Positions 53,228 to 63,639 of a DNA stretch of 64,000 nt are shown piece by piece. Source of the DNA: DASUXY01 sp035301985 (lineage in GTDB: Bacteria > Bacillota > Bacilli > Bacillales > Amphibacillaceae); assembly GCA_035301985.1 (NCBI GenBank), contig DATGTE010000023.1, positions 1 through 64,000 of the forward strand, read 5' to 3'. Position 1 is the stretch's first letter; the number at the start of each line of letters is the position of its first letter. The notes under the pieces were generated by a model. That model was not told the origin of the DNA, searched no databases, and saw only the letters and a list, made by a program, of their open reading frames with translations. The position numbers and the translations under genes were made by a program.

Positions 53228-55314
53228 GTTCGATCAATTTCTTCCATAATAAAGGCTTCAATTACATCGCCTTCTTTAATATCGTTATAATTTTTAATCG
53301 TAATTCCACACTCATAATTTTGCGCCACTTCTCTAACATCGTCTTTAAATCGTTTTAACGAATCAATTTCACCTTCATGCTCTACAATACCATCACGAAT
53401 GAGACGGATACCCGCGTTTCTCGTAATTTTCCCGTCTGTGACATAACAACCGGCAATGGTTCCGATTTTTGATACTTTAAATAGCTCGCGTACTTCTGCT
53501 TGACCGATGACTTTTTCCTTATATTCAGGATCGAGTAATCCTTTCATCGCTGCCTCTACTTCTTCAATTACTTGATAGATCACACGGTGCAATCGGATAT
53601 CGACTTTTTCGGATTCAGCAGCTTTCATAGCGTTCGCATCTGGGCGAACATTAAAGCCGATGACAATTGCATTCGATGCAGAAGCTAAAATAATATCTGA
53701 TTCTTTAATTGCCCCGACACCTGCATGGATAATTTTCACTTTGACGCCTTCGACTTCGATTTTTTCTAATGAAGATGCCAATGCCTCAGCAGAACCTTGA
53801 ACATCTGCTTTAATAATCAAGTTAATTTCTTTCATATCGCCTTGTTTAATTTGTTCAAACAAATCGTCAAGACTTACTTTAGATTGTTCACTACGAGATT
53901 CCTGAATATATTTTTGCTGACGAGCTTCACCGATTTGCCGTGCTTTTTTCTCATCCGCAAAAACTAAAAATTGATCTCCAGCTTGGGGTACATCACTTAA
54001 TCCTGTAACCTCTACTGGTGTGGACGGCTCTGCTGTTTTCACACGTCTTCCCACATCGTTAACCATAGCGCGTATGCGTCCATGCGTATTACCTACAACG
54101 AGTGAATCACCTACGTGTAATGTTCCGTTTTGCACTAACATCGTTGCAACGGAACCTCTACCTTTATCCAATTCAGCATCAATGACCGTTCCGAAAGCTT
54201 GATTTTTCGGGTTCGCTTTTAATTCTTCCATCTCGGCAACGAGAAGAATCATTTCTAACAAATCATCGATTCCTTCTTTACGAATCGCCGACAGTTTCAC
54301 AAAAATTGTGTCACCGCCCCAATCTTCAGCGATCAATTCGTGTTCAGTCAATTCTTGCATAACCCGTTCCGGATTAGCTGTTTCTTTATCCATTTTATTT
54401 ACAGCAACGATAATGGGTACTTCAGCGGCCTTCGCATGACTGATTGCTTCAACGGTTTGAGGCATGACCCCATCATCAGCCGCCACAACTAATATAGCGA
54501 TATCTGTGACTTGAGCACCACGTGATCGCATGCTTGTAAAGGCAGCATGCCCCGGTGTATCGACGAACGTAATTTTTTTACCATTTCGTTCAACTTGATA
54601 GGCACCGATATGTTGTGTAATACCACCGGCTTCTCCTTCCGTTACTTCTGTTTCACGAATAGCGTCCAACAAAGTTGTTTTTCCGTGGTCAACATGCCCC
54701 ATAATCGTTACAACAGGTGGACGTTCGACGAGATCGTCTTCGTCGTCTTCCTTGATGTATTTATTTAGATCCGTGTCTTCTAGAACGATTTCTTTGCGCG
54801 CTTCTACGTCATATTCGGCGCAAATCAATTCGATCGCATCGTCATCAAGATCTTGGTTTTTCGTTGCCATGACGCCGAGAAACATCAAATTTTTAATGAT
54901 TTCTGATGTATCTTTATGAAGCTTATTCGCCAATTCTTCAACAGTTAATGTGCCACTATACGTCATGACTTTAGGCGTTTGTTTTGAAGCAGACTGTTTA
55001 CTTTGTGATGAGCCCTTTTTTCCTTTTTTCGCTTTCGATTGCTTTCCTTTTTTACCTCGTTTTTTCTTCTTAGGATTTCTCTCTTTTTTCTGTTTGCTTT
55101 TCGTTTTCGTTTCTTTTCGATGGCGATCCTCTTTTTGCTCATTCGATGGATTCGCTTTTGGATTTATTTTTTCATCTAATTTCGCACAAATATCAGCCGT
55201 AATGGTTGACATATGGTTCGAAACATCAATATTTAATTCTTGAAGATGTTTAATGACATCTCTGCTCGCCATATTGTTTTGTTTTGCATATTCATATACA
55301 CGCATTTTATTCAT
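53224..55314 (-). CDS. infB: Translation initiation factor IF-2
   Basis: A 696-residue GTPase that places initiator tRNA on the 30S subunit. It has an N-terminal IF2N domain (1-50), a Lys-rich linker (about 60-115), a second IF2N, then the G domain with GHVDHGKT (206-213), DTPGH and NKMD, and the C-terminal beta barrels. ATG 55314 follows GGGGGTGAACGT. The lysine-rich linker is unusually repetitive but within family variation. Confidence 0.97.
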   Translation of the reverse strand: MNKMRVYEYAKQNNMASRDVIKHLQELNIDVSNHMSTITADICAKLDEKINPKANPSNEQKEDRHRKETKTKSKQKKERNPKKKKRGKKGKQSKAKKGKKGSSQSKQSASKQTPKVMTYSGTLTVEELANKLHKDTSEIIKNLMFLGVMATKNQDLDDDAIELICAEYDVEARKEIVLEDTDLNKYIKEDDEDDLVERPPVVTIMGHVDHGKTTLLDAIRETEVTEGEAGGITQHIGAYQVERNGKKITFVDTPGHAAFTSMRSRGAQVTDIAILVVAADDGVMPQTVEAISHAKAAEVPIIVAVNKMDKETANPERVMQELTEHELIAEDWGGDTIFVKLSAIRKEGIDDLLEMILLVAEMEELKANPKNQAFGTVIDAELDKGRGSVATMLVQNGTLHVGDSLVVGNTHGRIRAMVNDVGRRVKTAEPSTPVEVTGLSDVPQAGDQFLVFADEKKARQIGEARQQKYIQESRSEQSKVSLDDLFEQIKQGDMKEINLIIKADVQGSAEALASSLEKIEVEGVKVKIIHAGVGAIKESDIILASASNAIVIGFNVRPDANAMKAAESEKVDIRLHRVIYQVIEEVEAAMKGLLDPEYKEKVIGQAEVRELFKVSKIGTIAGCYVTDGKITRNAGIRLIRDGIVEHEGEIDSLKRFKDDVREVAQNYECGITIKNYNDIKEGDVIEAFIMEEIDRT

Positions 55315-55334
55315 ACGTTCACCCCCGAAAATAA

Positions 55335-55634
55335 TTACCTGAGTAGCGATTGAATCTTTGTGGCAAATCCTTTTTCTAAAATTGCCAATGCTACTCGATT
55401 TGTTTTCCCAATTGATTGTGATAACGTTTCCCGATCATCCACAATCATATAAGGTACTTTATATGTTTCACATTTATCAATCAATTTCTTTTTTGTTTGC
55501 ATGCCGATATCGTTAGCTAATAAAATGAGGTGGGCACGGCGCTTTTGTATATCTTTGATAATGTTTTCTTCACCTATAGAACATTGACCTGCTCTGTATG
55601 CCAATCCGATCATATTTAAGTACCTATTTTTCAT
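55335..55634 (-). CDS. ylxQ: YlxQ, L7Ae-type RNA-binding protein
   Basis: A 99-residue protein of the ribosomal L7Ae/L30e group that binds kink-turn RNA. It shows GLAYRAGQCSIGEE and LILLANDIG motifs. The start lies inside the end of ylxR (11-base overlap), indicating translational coupling in the nusA-infB operon. Confidence 0.93.
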   Translation of the reverse strand: MKNRYLNMIGLAYRAGQCSIGEENIIKDIQKRRAHLILLANDIGMQTKKKLIDKCETYKVPYMIVDDRETLSQSIGKTNRVALAILEKGFATKIQSLLR

Positions 55635-55905
55635 GACGCTGCTCGGTTACCAATTGTTTTAGTTCTTCGTAAATATGCGGATCGACTTCGGTTTGTAAGT
55701 GAGTGCTTAAAGCATTCGTTTCTTCAGCTTGTTGAATGACAGAAAGGTCCATTGTTAAATAAGCTCCACGCCCATTTTTCTTTCCGGTCGGATCCACAAA
55801 CACCTCTCCCTCTTTATTGCGAACGATACGAATCATTTCTTGTTTTGGTTTCATCTCCCGTGTAACTACACATTTGCGCTGTGGAACTTTTCGTCGTTTT
55901 CGCAT
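55624..55905 (-). CDS. ylxR: YlxR (RnpM), RNA-binding protein
   Basis: A 93-residue basic protein with the family's RKCVVTREMKPKQEMIRIVR and NGRGAYL motifs. In B. subtilis the protein has been linked to RNase P modulation (RnpM). ATG follows GAGGAGGGGGAGAC. It lies 14 bp after nusA. Confidence 0.94.
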   Translation of the reverse strand: MRKRRKVPQRKCVVTREMKPKQEMIRIVRNKEGEVFVDPTGKKNGRGAYLTMDLSVIQQAEETNALSTHLQTEVDPHIYEELKQLVTEQRHEK

Positions 55906-55919
55906 GTCTCCCCCTCCTC

Positions 55920-57038
55920 TTACTCGAATAAATCTTCATCGATCGGTTCGTCCATGTTTAAATCGAACGTATCATCTTCATTTTCAGTAGGTAAAAGACC
56001 TTGTTCCTTCGCTTCTGTTTCACTTTTAATATCAATTTTCCACCCTGTTAACTTCGCAGCTAATCGAGCATTTTGGCCACGTTTACCGATGGCAAGAGAT
56101 AATTGATAATCGGGGACGATTACTGTTGTTTCCTTATCCTCTTCATTGACTAAAACATCGATTACCTTCGATGGGCTAAGCGCATTGGATACGTAAACAA
56201 CAGGATCATCCGACCATTCTACAATGTCTATTTTTTCTCCTTTTAATTCATCGACGATAGCTTGGACTCGATGACCTCTTTGACCCACACAAGAGCCAAC
56301 GGGATCAATATCTGGGTCCTCTGCATAAACAGAAATTTTCGATCGATCACCGGCCTCTCTTGCGACTGATTTAATTTCAACAATACCATCGAAAATCTCT
56401 GGCACTTCCATCTCAAACAATCGCTTTAACAATCCTGGATGAGAGCGAGAGATAAAGATTTGTGGCCCTTTATTCGTATTTTCGACCTTTGTTACAAACA
56501 CTTTAATACGGTCGTGCACGTTGTATTGTTCATTCGGCATTTGTTCTGATTTCGCAAGCTTTCCTTCGATTTTTCCTAAGTTGACATAGACAAAATGTCG
56601 GTCGGTTCGTTGGATAATACCGGTCATAACATCTTCTTCTCGGTCAACAAATTCTTCATAAATGACACTTCGTTCAGCTTCACGGACTCGTTGGGTGACA
56701 ACCTGCTTTGCAGCTTGAGCCGCTATCCGTCCAAAGTTTTCCGGTGTCACTTCAACTTCAATAATATCTTCCAATTCATAATTCGGATCGATCTCTTTCG
56801 CTTCCTCCAAAGAAATTTCTTGATGAGGGTCATCGACTTCTTCAACGACCGTCTTTCGTGAAAATAAGCGCATCGTATGCGTACTTTCATCTAAATCTAC
56901 CCGAACGTTTGTTTTTGATTTGAAATTTTTCTTATAAGCTGAAATGAGCGCTGCTTCAAGCGCCTCCAATAAAACTTCTTTGTCGATCCCTTTTTCCTTT
57001 CCTAAATGATCAATTGCCTCAAACAACTGACTATTCAC
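55920..57038 (-). CDS. nusA: Transcription factor NusA
   Basis: A 372-residue elongation factor that binds RNA polymerase and affects pausing and termination. Domains: N-terminal polymerase-binding (1-130), S1 (about 135-200), two KH domains (about 230-345; VGQRGHRVQAI and AIGKRGQNARLA). It ends in an acidic tail and lacks the C-terminal acidic repeats of enterobacteria, as usual for Bacilli. The start is GTG 57038 after AAGGGGG. Confidence 0.97.
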   Translation of the reverse strand: MNSQLFEAIDHLGKEKGIDKEVLLEALEAALISAYKKNFKSKTNVRVDLDESTHTMRLFSRKTVVEEVDDPHQEISLEEAKEIDPNYELEDIIEVEVTPENFGRIAAQAAKQVVTQRVREAERSVIYEEFVDREEDVMTGIIQRTDRHFVYVNLGKIEGKLAKSEQMPNEQYNVHDRIKVFVTKVENTNKGPQIFISRSHPGLLKRLFEMEVPEIFDGIVEIKSVAREAGDRSKISVYAEDPDIDPVGSCVGQRGHRVQAIVDELKGEKIDIVEWSDDPVVYVSNALSPSKVIDVLVNEEDKETTVIVPDYQLSLAIGKRGQNARLAAKLTGWKIDIKSETEAKEQGLLPTENEDDTFDLNMDEPIDEDLFE

Positions 57039-57053
57039 GTCTTTGTTCCCCCT

Positions 57054-57524
57054 TCATAATGCAACCGCAAGCCTTGCTTTGGCAATTTTTTCGAACGGTA
57101 TAGTCACTTCTTTAATTCGCGTTTTCACTTTGTACTCGATCGTTACCTGATTATTTTCAAACGACTTTAAAACACCCTCAAATTCTTTTTCCCCTTCAAT
57201 CGGTGCATAGAGGCTTACATAAATATTTTTGTTTACATTGTTTTCGAAGTCTTGTTTTGTTTTCAATGGGCGCTCTACACCAGGGGAAGAAACTTCTAGG
57301 AAGTATTCTTGTTTGATTGGATCTTTTTGATCAAGCTGCTCGCTTAGTTCTTCCGAAACTTCACTGCATTCTGTTAAGTTAACGCCACCTTCTTTATCGA
57401 TGTATACGCGAAGAAACCAATTGGGACCTTCTTTGACATACTCCACATCGACTAATTCCAAATTTTTATCCTGTAAAATAGGCTGTACTAATTCCTCAGT
57501 CATTTCAATGATCGTTGAACTCAA
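57054..57524 (-). CDS. rimP: Ribosome maturation factor RimP
   Basis: A 156-residue 30S maturation protein with LELVDVEYVKEGPNWFLRVYID in the N-terminal domain and a Sm-like C-terminal barrel. The VSSPGVERPL motif marks the family. The start is TTG 57524 after GAGGAGG. It leads the rimP-nusA-ylxRQ-infB operon; two terminators upstream cut off polC transcription. Confidence 0.96.
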   Translation of the reverse strand: MSSTIIEMTEELVQPILQDKNLELVDVEYVKEGPNWFLRVYIDKEGGVNLTECSEVSEELSEQLDQKDPIKQEYFLEVSSPGVERPLKTKQDFENNVNKNIYVSLYAPIEGEKEFEGVLKSFENNQVTIEYKVKTRIKEVTIPFEKIAKARLAVAL

Positions 57525-57601
57525 TGGGCATCCTCCTCACTTCAAACATCATTATGTTTATTATGAACTAAACTTATTTTTTCATTTGAACGCTTCAATA
57601 C

Positions 57602-57632
57602 AAAACCCTTGCCGATCGAGAATGGGCAAGGG
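57602..57632 (-). terminator. Second terminator after polC
   Basis: CCCTTGCC (57606-57613) and GGCAAGGG (57625-57632) pair, with TTTT beyond on the minus strand. Confidence 0.75.
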
Positions 57633-57664
57633 AGCTAGTCACTCATTAAATCATCGTTACGAAG

Positions 57665-57690
57665 AAAGAGTGGGATGTAGCCCACTCTTT
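57665..57690 (-). terminator. First terminator after polC
   Basis: AAAGAGTGGG and CCCACTCTTT form a perfect 10-bp stem; it lies 90 bp beyond the polC stop codon. Confidence 0.85.
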
Positions 57691-57780
57691 TTCCGTCAAA
57701 TGTATCCGTCACTCTAATTAAAATATATCATAAGAAGGATAAACGTGCAAGATTGATCTAAAGTAACATTTACACCACGA

Positions 57781-60700
57781 TTAAAACAAAGATAATTGAT
57801 TCTGCTCTGGCATACCTTCTAAAGCACCGTAATAGTCCAGATGTTCGAGAACGGTCTTGGAAACTTTACTTCGTTCTCGTAAATCTTCTTTTGATAAAAA
57901 CTCACCTTCTTCACGGGCTTTAACAATGTTCAATGCAGCATTTGTGCCGATCCCATCTACAGCATGGAATGGAGGAATTAATGTATCGCCATCAACGATA
58001 AATTCAGTTGCACTTGATTTATAAAGATCGACGTTACCAAAGGAAAAGCCACGTTCACACATTTCCAGTGAAATTTCTAATACGGTTAGTAAATTTTTTT
58101 CTTTTGGTGATGCATCATTTCCCTTGGCTAAAATCTCTTCAATTCTTGCACGAATCGCCTCCGACCCCCGAATCATTGTATCTAATTCAAAATCTGGGGC
58201 TCGAACGGTGAAGTAAGCAGCATAGAAAAGAATCGGATGATGGACTTTGAAATAGGCGATACGAACAGCCATTAATACATAGGCAGCAGCATGAGCTTTA
58301 GGGAACATATACTTAATCTTTTGACAGGATTCGATATACCAGTCAGGAACGCCATGCTTTTTCATTTCAGTGATCCATTCATCTTTTAAGCCCCTACCTT
58401 TACGGACGAATTCCATGATTTGAAACGCTAGGGAAGCTTCCAATCCCTTATGCATTAAGTACACCATGATATCGTCACGACAACCAATAACATCCGGCAG
58501 CTCACATATTCCGTCATTGATTAATTCTTGTGCATTCCCTAACCAGACATCCGTACCGTGAGAGAGACCGGAGATGATGACGAGCTCGGCAAATGTAGAT
58601 GGCTTTGTATCCTCAAGCATTTGGCGAACAAACCGTGTTCCAAATTCTGGTACCCCGAGCGTTCCTGTTTTACAGTTGATTTGTTCAGGTGTCACACCGA
58701 TACTGTCCGTGCTAGAAAATATTTTCATCACTTCGGGATCATCGATCGGAATGTCTTTCGGGTTGATCCCACTTAAATCCTGGAGCATTTTAATGACTGT
58801 TGGATCATCATGACCTAATATATCAAGTTTTAATAAATTGTCTTCAATCGAATGGAAGTCAAAATGGGTTGTTTTCCATTTACTTTTCCGATCATCTGCA
58901 GGAAACTGAATCGGCGTAAAGTCAAAAATTTCTTTATCTTCGGGAACGACAATGATACCTCCGGGATGCTGTCCCGTTGTTCGTTTAACACCTGTACACC
59001 CTTGAACGAGTCGGTCAATTTCAGCTTTCTTGTACATGAGTTGTTTATCTGTGGCATACCCTTTAACATATCCATACGCCGTTTTTTCAGCAATTGTTCC
59101 GATCGTCCCTGCCCGATATACATAATCTTCGCCAAACAGTTCCTTCGTATAATGATGGGCTTCCGGTTGATAATCACCTGAGAAGTTTAAATCAATGTCT
59201 GGAACCTTATCCCCTTTAAAACCGAGAAACGTCTCAAACGGGATATCTTGACCATCTTTTGTTAATGGCTTTTGGCAGTTTGGACAATCTTGATCAGGCA
59301 AATCAAATCCACTTCCCACTGATCCGTCCGTAATAAATTTATGATAATGGCAATGTAAACAGACGTAATGTGGTGGCAAAGGATTAACCTCGGTTATTTC
59401 TGCCATCGTAGCCGCAAGTGATGATCCGACTGAACCCCGCGAGCCGACAAGATAGCCATCATCGAGTGATTTTTTTACGAGTTTATGAGAAATCAAGTAG
59501 ATGACTGCAAAACCGTGGCCGATAATGCTTGACAACTCTTTTTCCAGACGTTTTTCAACAATTTCTGGAAGAGGATCCCCATAAATCTTTTTCGCTCGAT
59601 TATAACATAGGTTTTTCATTTCCTCCTCTGCACCTTCAATAACAGGAGTGAATAACCCATCTTTTACCGGTGAAATATCGTCAATTGCTGCAGCGATTTT
59701 TTGCGTATTTGTGACGACGATCTGTTTCGCAGTCTCCTCCCCTAAAAATGAAAAACAATTTAACATTTCGTCTGTAGTTCGAAATGGTGTGTTCGGGAGA
59801 GTTTGCCGGTTTAAAGGATTACCTGCTTGTGAGGCGATCAATATTTGCCGATATAATTTTTCATGATCATCAATATAATGTGCATTTCCCGTTGCAACGA
59901 CTGGTTTATTCATACGCTTTCCAAGGTCGGTCAGTTTTTTAATAATTTCTAGTATTTGGGCTTCGTTTTGAACGAGTTCTCGATCAAGTAAATGGATATA
60001 GTTGGACGGTGGTTGTACCTCAATATAATCATAGAATTCAGCTACGCGTTGGGCTTCTTCTTCAGATTTTTGCATCATCGTTTCAAAAACTTCTCCTTGA
60101 TCACAAGCAGATCCTATTAAAATCCCTTGTCGCAACTTTTTTAGTAGCGAGCGAGGAATACGTGGTACGCGGTAAAAATAATCAATGTGAGAATATGAAA
60201 CAAGTTTGTATAAATTTTTAAGCCCAACTTCATTTTGAGCAAGTAAGATACAGTGATATGGGCGTGACCGTTTATAAGCATCTCCCTTACCCATATGTTC
60301 ATTTAACTCTGCATGATTCGTGATCTTTCTTTCCGTAAGTTCTTGAACAAATTTCCAAAATAAGTACCCCGTTGCTTCCGCATCATAAATCGCCCGATGG
60401 TGATTCGTCAGTTCGATATCCAAATGCTTACACAACGTATTCAGTCGATGGTTACGCAGTTCCGGAAGCAAAAATCGGGCTAACTCCAATGTATCGATCA
60501 CAGGTTGCTGTACCGAGCTATAATCAATTTTTTTATAACCTTGATTTAAAAAGCCAATATCGAAACTTGCATTGTGTGCGACTAAAACCGTATCTTTCGT
60601 CCATTCATAAAACTGTCGAAGAACATCATCGATCTCTGGGGCATCTTTGACCATATCGTCTGTGATTCCAGTTAATTGTGTAATCGTATCGGATAGTGGT

Positions 60701-62073
60701 CGATGTGGATTCGCAAAGGACTCAAAGCGATCGACAATTTCACCTTGATGAATTTTAACTCCCGCTAATTCAATAATCGTGTCGTACACGGCAGATAACC
60801 CTGTCGTTTCTACGTCAAATACGACATATGTTCCAGTTTCCAAATCGATGTCTGCTTCATTGTAAGCAATCGGAACACCATCATCTACTAAATTAGCCTC
60901 TACACCATAAATGACTTTCATATCATGTTCTTCTGCAGCGAAATGCGCTTCAGGAAATCCTTGGACAGCAGCGTGGTCCGTAATGGCCACGGCTGGATGA
61001 TTCCATTTAGCGGCTTGCTCAATTAATCGTGTAGGAGAGACAACGGCATCTAATTGGCTCATCGTCGTATGCGCATGGAGTTCGACTCGTTTCTCACCTT
61101 CATCCGCTTCATCCGTACGTAAATCCACTTTCACTTCTTGTATATCGTTTGCCATCATCGTCAATTCATTCGTGTACATATCCGTTTGAATACGGCCTCT
61201 TGCTTTAATCCAAATTCCTTTTTCTAGTCGCTCAAAGGTTTCAGCATCTTCATCATTTCGAGAAAACATTTTAATTTCTAATGAGTCTGTATAATCGGTA
61301 GCTTTGGCAATTAATAAACTTCTACCCGACCGAAGCTCTCGAATGTCAACATCGAAGACATAACCTTGTACAGTTACACGACGTTCTTCATCTTGAATCT
61401 CTTCCATCTGTATTGGCTCATCTTGGATGGGATATCCAAGCATGAAGGGCTTGTTCAGTTCTTGATTCATCCGATCTAAATCACGTTTTTCTTTATCTTG
61501 AACTGTTTTTAGAGCAAGTTCCCGATCTTCCTTCGCCTTTTGCTCGCGAAATTTAAGGAGATCTTCCTCTTCTGTCTTCACTTCAACGTCAATCGTATAG
61601 ACGGGCAAACCGACCTTTTTACAGTATTTTTGGAATTGCGTTTCCAATCTTTTTTTTAAGGCGTTGGCTTCTGCATCATTTCTTGCCACAATGATTAATT
61701 TTTGATTATTTATTTCTGGAGTTTGGTTGTATACCAAATCTTTATAGGCAGGGGAGATATTGTCCATCGTATGTAAAAAATCATGCCAATACTCACGAAC
61801 AGTGTCTAGTGGACAATCGCTGTCTTCCGTATCAATCGTTAAATCCGTCTTCGCGATATGACGAAAGGCTTCATGAAGCTTTGCGCGTAGTAATTGGTAA
61901 ATTGTATATGGCAGTACGTGTTTTACACGGATGTGGAAATGCCACGTTTCTGTCTTTTTATAAACGTCTAAACGCTTGAAGCGAGCATCTTTGAAATGTG
62001 ACTCTCTGTATTCCTCTGGCATGTGTAACTGTTCTAACAATATCTTCATTTGCTCCTGCTTTGATAAACCCAT
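57781..62073 (-). CDS. polC: DNA polymerase III alpha subunit PolC
   Basis: The 1430-residue replicative polymerase of Firmicutes. In order: N-terminal domains, an OB fold (about 225-315), the PHP domain interrupted by the DnaQ-type 3'-5' exonuclease (VVFDVETTGLS near 415), then palm and fingers with PDIDLNFSG (about 970), a KRTTGQHPGG motif and helix-hairpin-helix elements. It ends in NQLSLF, a sliding-clamp binding motif. ATG 62073 follows GAGGAGA and fits the family; the longer frame does not. Usually proS lies between rasP and polC; here there is only a terminator and leader. Confidence 0.97.
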   Translation of the reverse strand: MGLSKQEQMKILLEQLHMPEEYRESHFKDARFKRLDVYKKTETWHFHIRVKHVLPYTIYQLLRAKLHEAFRHIAKTDLTIDTEDSDCPLDTVREYWHDFLHTMDNISPAYKDLVYNQTPEINNQKLIIVARNDAEANALKKRLETQFQKYCKKVGLPVYTIDVEVKTEEEDLLKFREQKAKEDRELALKTVQDKEKRDLDRMNQELNKPFMLGYPIQDEPIQMEEIQDEERRVTVQGYVFDVDIRELRSGRSLLIAKATDYTDSLEIKMFSRNDEDAETFERLEKGIWIKARGRIQTDMYTNELTMMANDIQEVKVDLRTDEADEGEKRVELHAHTTMSQLDAVVSPTRLIEQAAKWNHPAVAITDHAAVQGFPEAHFAAEEHDMKVIYGVEANLVDDGVPIAYNEADIDLETGTYVVFDVETTGLSAVYDTIIELAGVKIHQGEIVDRFESFANPHRPLSDTITQLTGITDDMVKDAPEIDDVLRQFYEWTKDTVLVAHNASFDIGFLNQGYKKIDYSSVQQPVIDTLELARFLLPELRNHRLNTLCKHLDIELTNHHRAIYDAEATGYLFWKFVQELTERKITNHAELNEHMGKGDAYKRSRPYHCILLAQNEVGLKNLYKLVSYSHIDYFYRVPRIPRSLLKKLRQGILIGSACDQGEVFETMMQKSEEEAQRVAEFYDYIEVQPPSNYIHLLDRELVQNEAQILEIIKKLTDLGKRMNKPVVATGNAHYIDDHEKLYRQILIASQAGNPLNRQTLPNTPFRTTDEMLNCFSFLGEETAKQIVVTNTQKIAAAIDDISPVKDGLFTPVIEGAEEEMKNLCYNRAKKIYGDPLPEIVEKRLEKELSSIIGHGFAVIYLISHKLVKKSLDDGYLVGSRGSVGSSLAATMAEITEVNPLPPHYVCLHCHYHKFITDGSVGSGFDLPDQDCPNCQKPLTKDGQDIPFETFLGFKGDKVPDIDLNFSGDYQPEAHHYTKELFGEDYVYRAGTIGTIAEKTAYGYVKGYATDKQLMYKKAEIDRLVQGCTGVKRTTGQHPGGIIVVPEDKEIFDFTPIQFPADDRKSKWKTTHFDFHSIEDNLLKLDILGHDDPTVIKMLQDLSGINPKDIPIDDPEVMKIFSSTDSIGVTPEQINCKTGTLGVPEFGTRFVRQMLEDTKPSTFAELVIISGLSHGTDVWLGNAQELINDGICELPDVIGCRDDIMVYLMHKGLEASLAFQIMEFVRKGRGLKDEWITEMKKHGVPDWYIESCQKIKYMFPKAHAAAYVLMAVRIAYFKVHHPILFYAAYFTVRAPDFELDTMIRGSEAIRARIEEILAKGNDASPKEKNLLTVLEISLEMCERGFSFGNVDLYKSSATEFIVDGDTLIPPFHAVDGIGTNAALNIVKAREEGEFLSKEDLRERSKVSKTVLEHLDYYGALEGMPEQNQLSLF

Positions 62074-62112
62074 TATCCATCTCTCCTCATGCGTACAAAT
62101 GAGCTCCAATGA

Positions 62113-62154
62113 TGGAAAACCCTTGTCAAACATATACGAGACAAGGGTTTTCCA
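62113..62154 (-). terminator. Terminator between rasP and polC
   Basis: TGGAAAACCCTTGTC (62113-62127) and GACAAGGGTTTTCCA (62140-62154) form a perfect 15-bp inverted repeat; the core CCCTTG recurs in other terminators nearby. Confidence 0.85.
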
Positions 62155-62239
62155 TATGCTTTTATTTTATCATGTTCGTCATCATCTCGTCGACCGTCGA
62201 CGGTTGATAGGTATTTTTATGAATCATGATTGATGTCGA

Positions 62240-63517
62240 TTATAAAAACAGTCGTTGAATATCGTTCCACGTAACGACAATCATCAATAACATGAGTAAA
62301 AGAAAACCAATGACGTGCACGAGCCCTTCTTTCTGCGGGTCAATCGGTTTTCCACGGATCGCTTCTATGCCGACAAATAACAATCTTCCACCATCGAGGG
62401 CTGGTAAAGGTAACAAGTTAACTACCCCTAAGTTTACACTTAAAATTGCGGTCCACATCAAGAAATTCATAAAACCTGTTTTCACAACTTGATCGGTTAA
62501 ATCATAGATCCCAACCGGTCCAGCTAACATGTCTAATGAATATTGTCCTGTGATGAGCATCCCTAAGCTTTTGAAAATTAACGTGGATACTTCATACGTG
62601 TACGTGAATCCAAATTGAACAGACTTTAACAGTGACTTTTCGTATTTTGCTCCAATACCGATTTGGCCAATTGTCGTATCTTCTATTTCTACTTCTTTAG
62701 GAACAACGTGCAACTGTTCAGTTGCTCCTTCCCGTTCAACGGTCATGGTTAGTTCATCACCCGGATGATCTCGAACGATCGTTGTAAATTCCTCCCATGA
62801 CGTAATCGATTGACCATCAATCAGCACGATTTTATCGCCTGTTTTAAAGCCTGCTTCTTCCGCAGGACTATCCGGTACAATTTCTCCGACGAATGCCTCA
62901 TTGGACGGTACCCCTTGAATCGCACCTAAAATAAAGAAAATAACAATCGCTAATAAAAAGTTCATCATCGGCCCTGCGAATAATTGCATGGCACGTTTAC
63001 CAACACTTTTTGAGGCAAATTGTCGATCGTATGGGGCGATTTGAGTCTCCATCTCATCCATCACAAAAAACGCTTTGCGATCTACTTTGAAGCTTAACTT
63101 TTCTTGTTCTTCTTCATCACCTGGCTCATAGCCTTCAATCTTTAATTGGTGATCTAAGTCACAAAAAGAAACCTCAATCACGCGAGCATTCGGATGTTTG
63201 GATTTATTGTTGACGATGATTTTATCAACTTTTCCATCCTCATTGAATTCAAGTCCGATATGGTGCCCTGGTCGTATTTCAACAATTTCCGGATCATCAC
63301 CTGCAACACGAACATAACCACCGATCGGAAGAAGACGAATGGTATACAGCGTTTCATTTTTAGTAAACATAAAAATTTTAGGACCGAAACCAATGGCAAA
63401 TTCACGAGCTAACATCCCTGCTCGTTTTGCAAAAATTAAATGCCCGAACTCATGGACAAAGACAAGCAAGCCAAACATGAGAATAAAAGCAATAATCGTA
63501 TTCAAAAAGAGCACCAT
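62240..63517 (-). CDS. rasP: Intramembrane zinc protease RasP (site-2 protease)
   Basis: A 425-residue membrane metalloprotease that cuts anti-sigma factors such as RsiW and remnant signal peptides. The active-site HEFGH motif is near residue 22, the third ligand is in the PALDGGRL motif (about 375), and a PDZ domain lies at about 210-280. The start is uncertain: ATG 63517 and GTG 63514 are very close to AAAAAAGG, and TTG 63505 is better spaced. It lies 122 bp downstream of cdsA; the dxr gene that separates them in B. subtilis is not here. Confidence 0.93.
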   Translation of the reverse strand: MVLFLNTIIAFILMFGLLVFVHEFGHLIFAKRAGMLAREFAIGFGPKIFMFTKNETLYTIRLLPIGGYVRVAGDDPEIVEIRPGHHIGLEFNEDGKVDKIIVNNKSKHPNARVIEVSFCDLDHQLKIEGYEPGDEEEQEKLSFKVDRKAFFVMDEMETQIAPYDRQFASKSVGKRAMQLFAGPMMNFLLAIVIFFILGAIQGVPSNEAFVGEIVPDSPAEEAGFKTGDKIVLIDGQSITSWEEFTTIVRDHPGDELTMTVEREGATEQLHVVPKEVEIEDTTIGQIGIGAKYEKSLLKSVQFGFTYTYEVSTLIFKSLGMLITGQYSLDMLAGPVGIYDLTDQVVKTGFMNFLMWTAILSVNLGVVNLLPLPALDGGRLLFVGIEAIRGKPIDPQKEGLVHVIGFLLLMLLMIVVTWNDIQRLFL

Positions 63518-63639
63518 CCTTTTTTACAAGCAAAAAGATTCATGTATATTTATTCCACCATTCATCCATTCCAAACGGTCGATTTTTAGAAGTCATATTC
63601 ATTTTACCTTTTTTACATACGTTTGTACAAAGTAATCCG

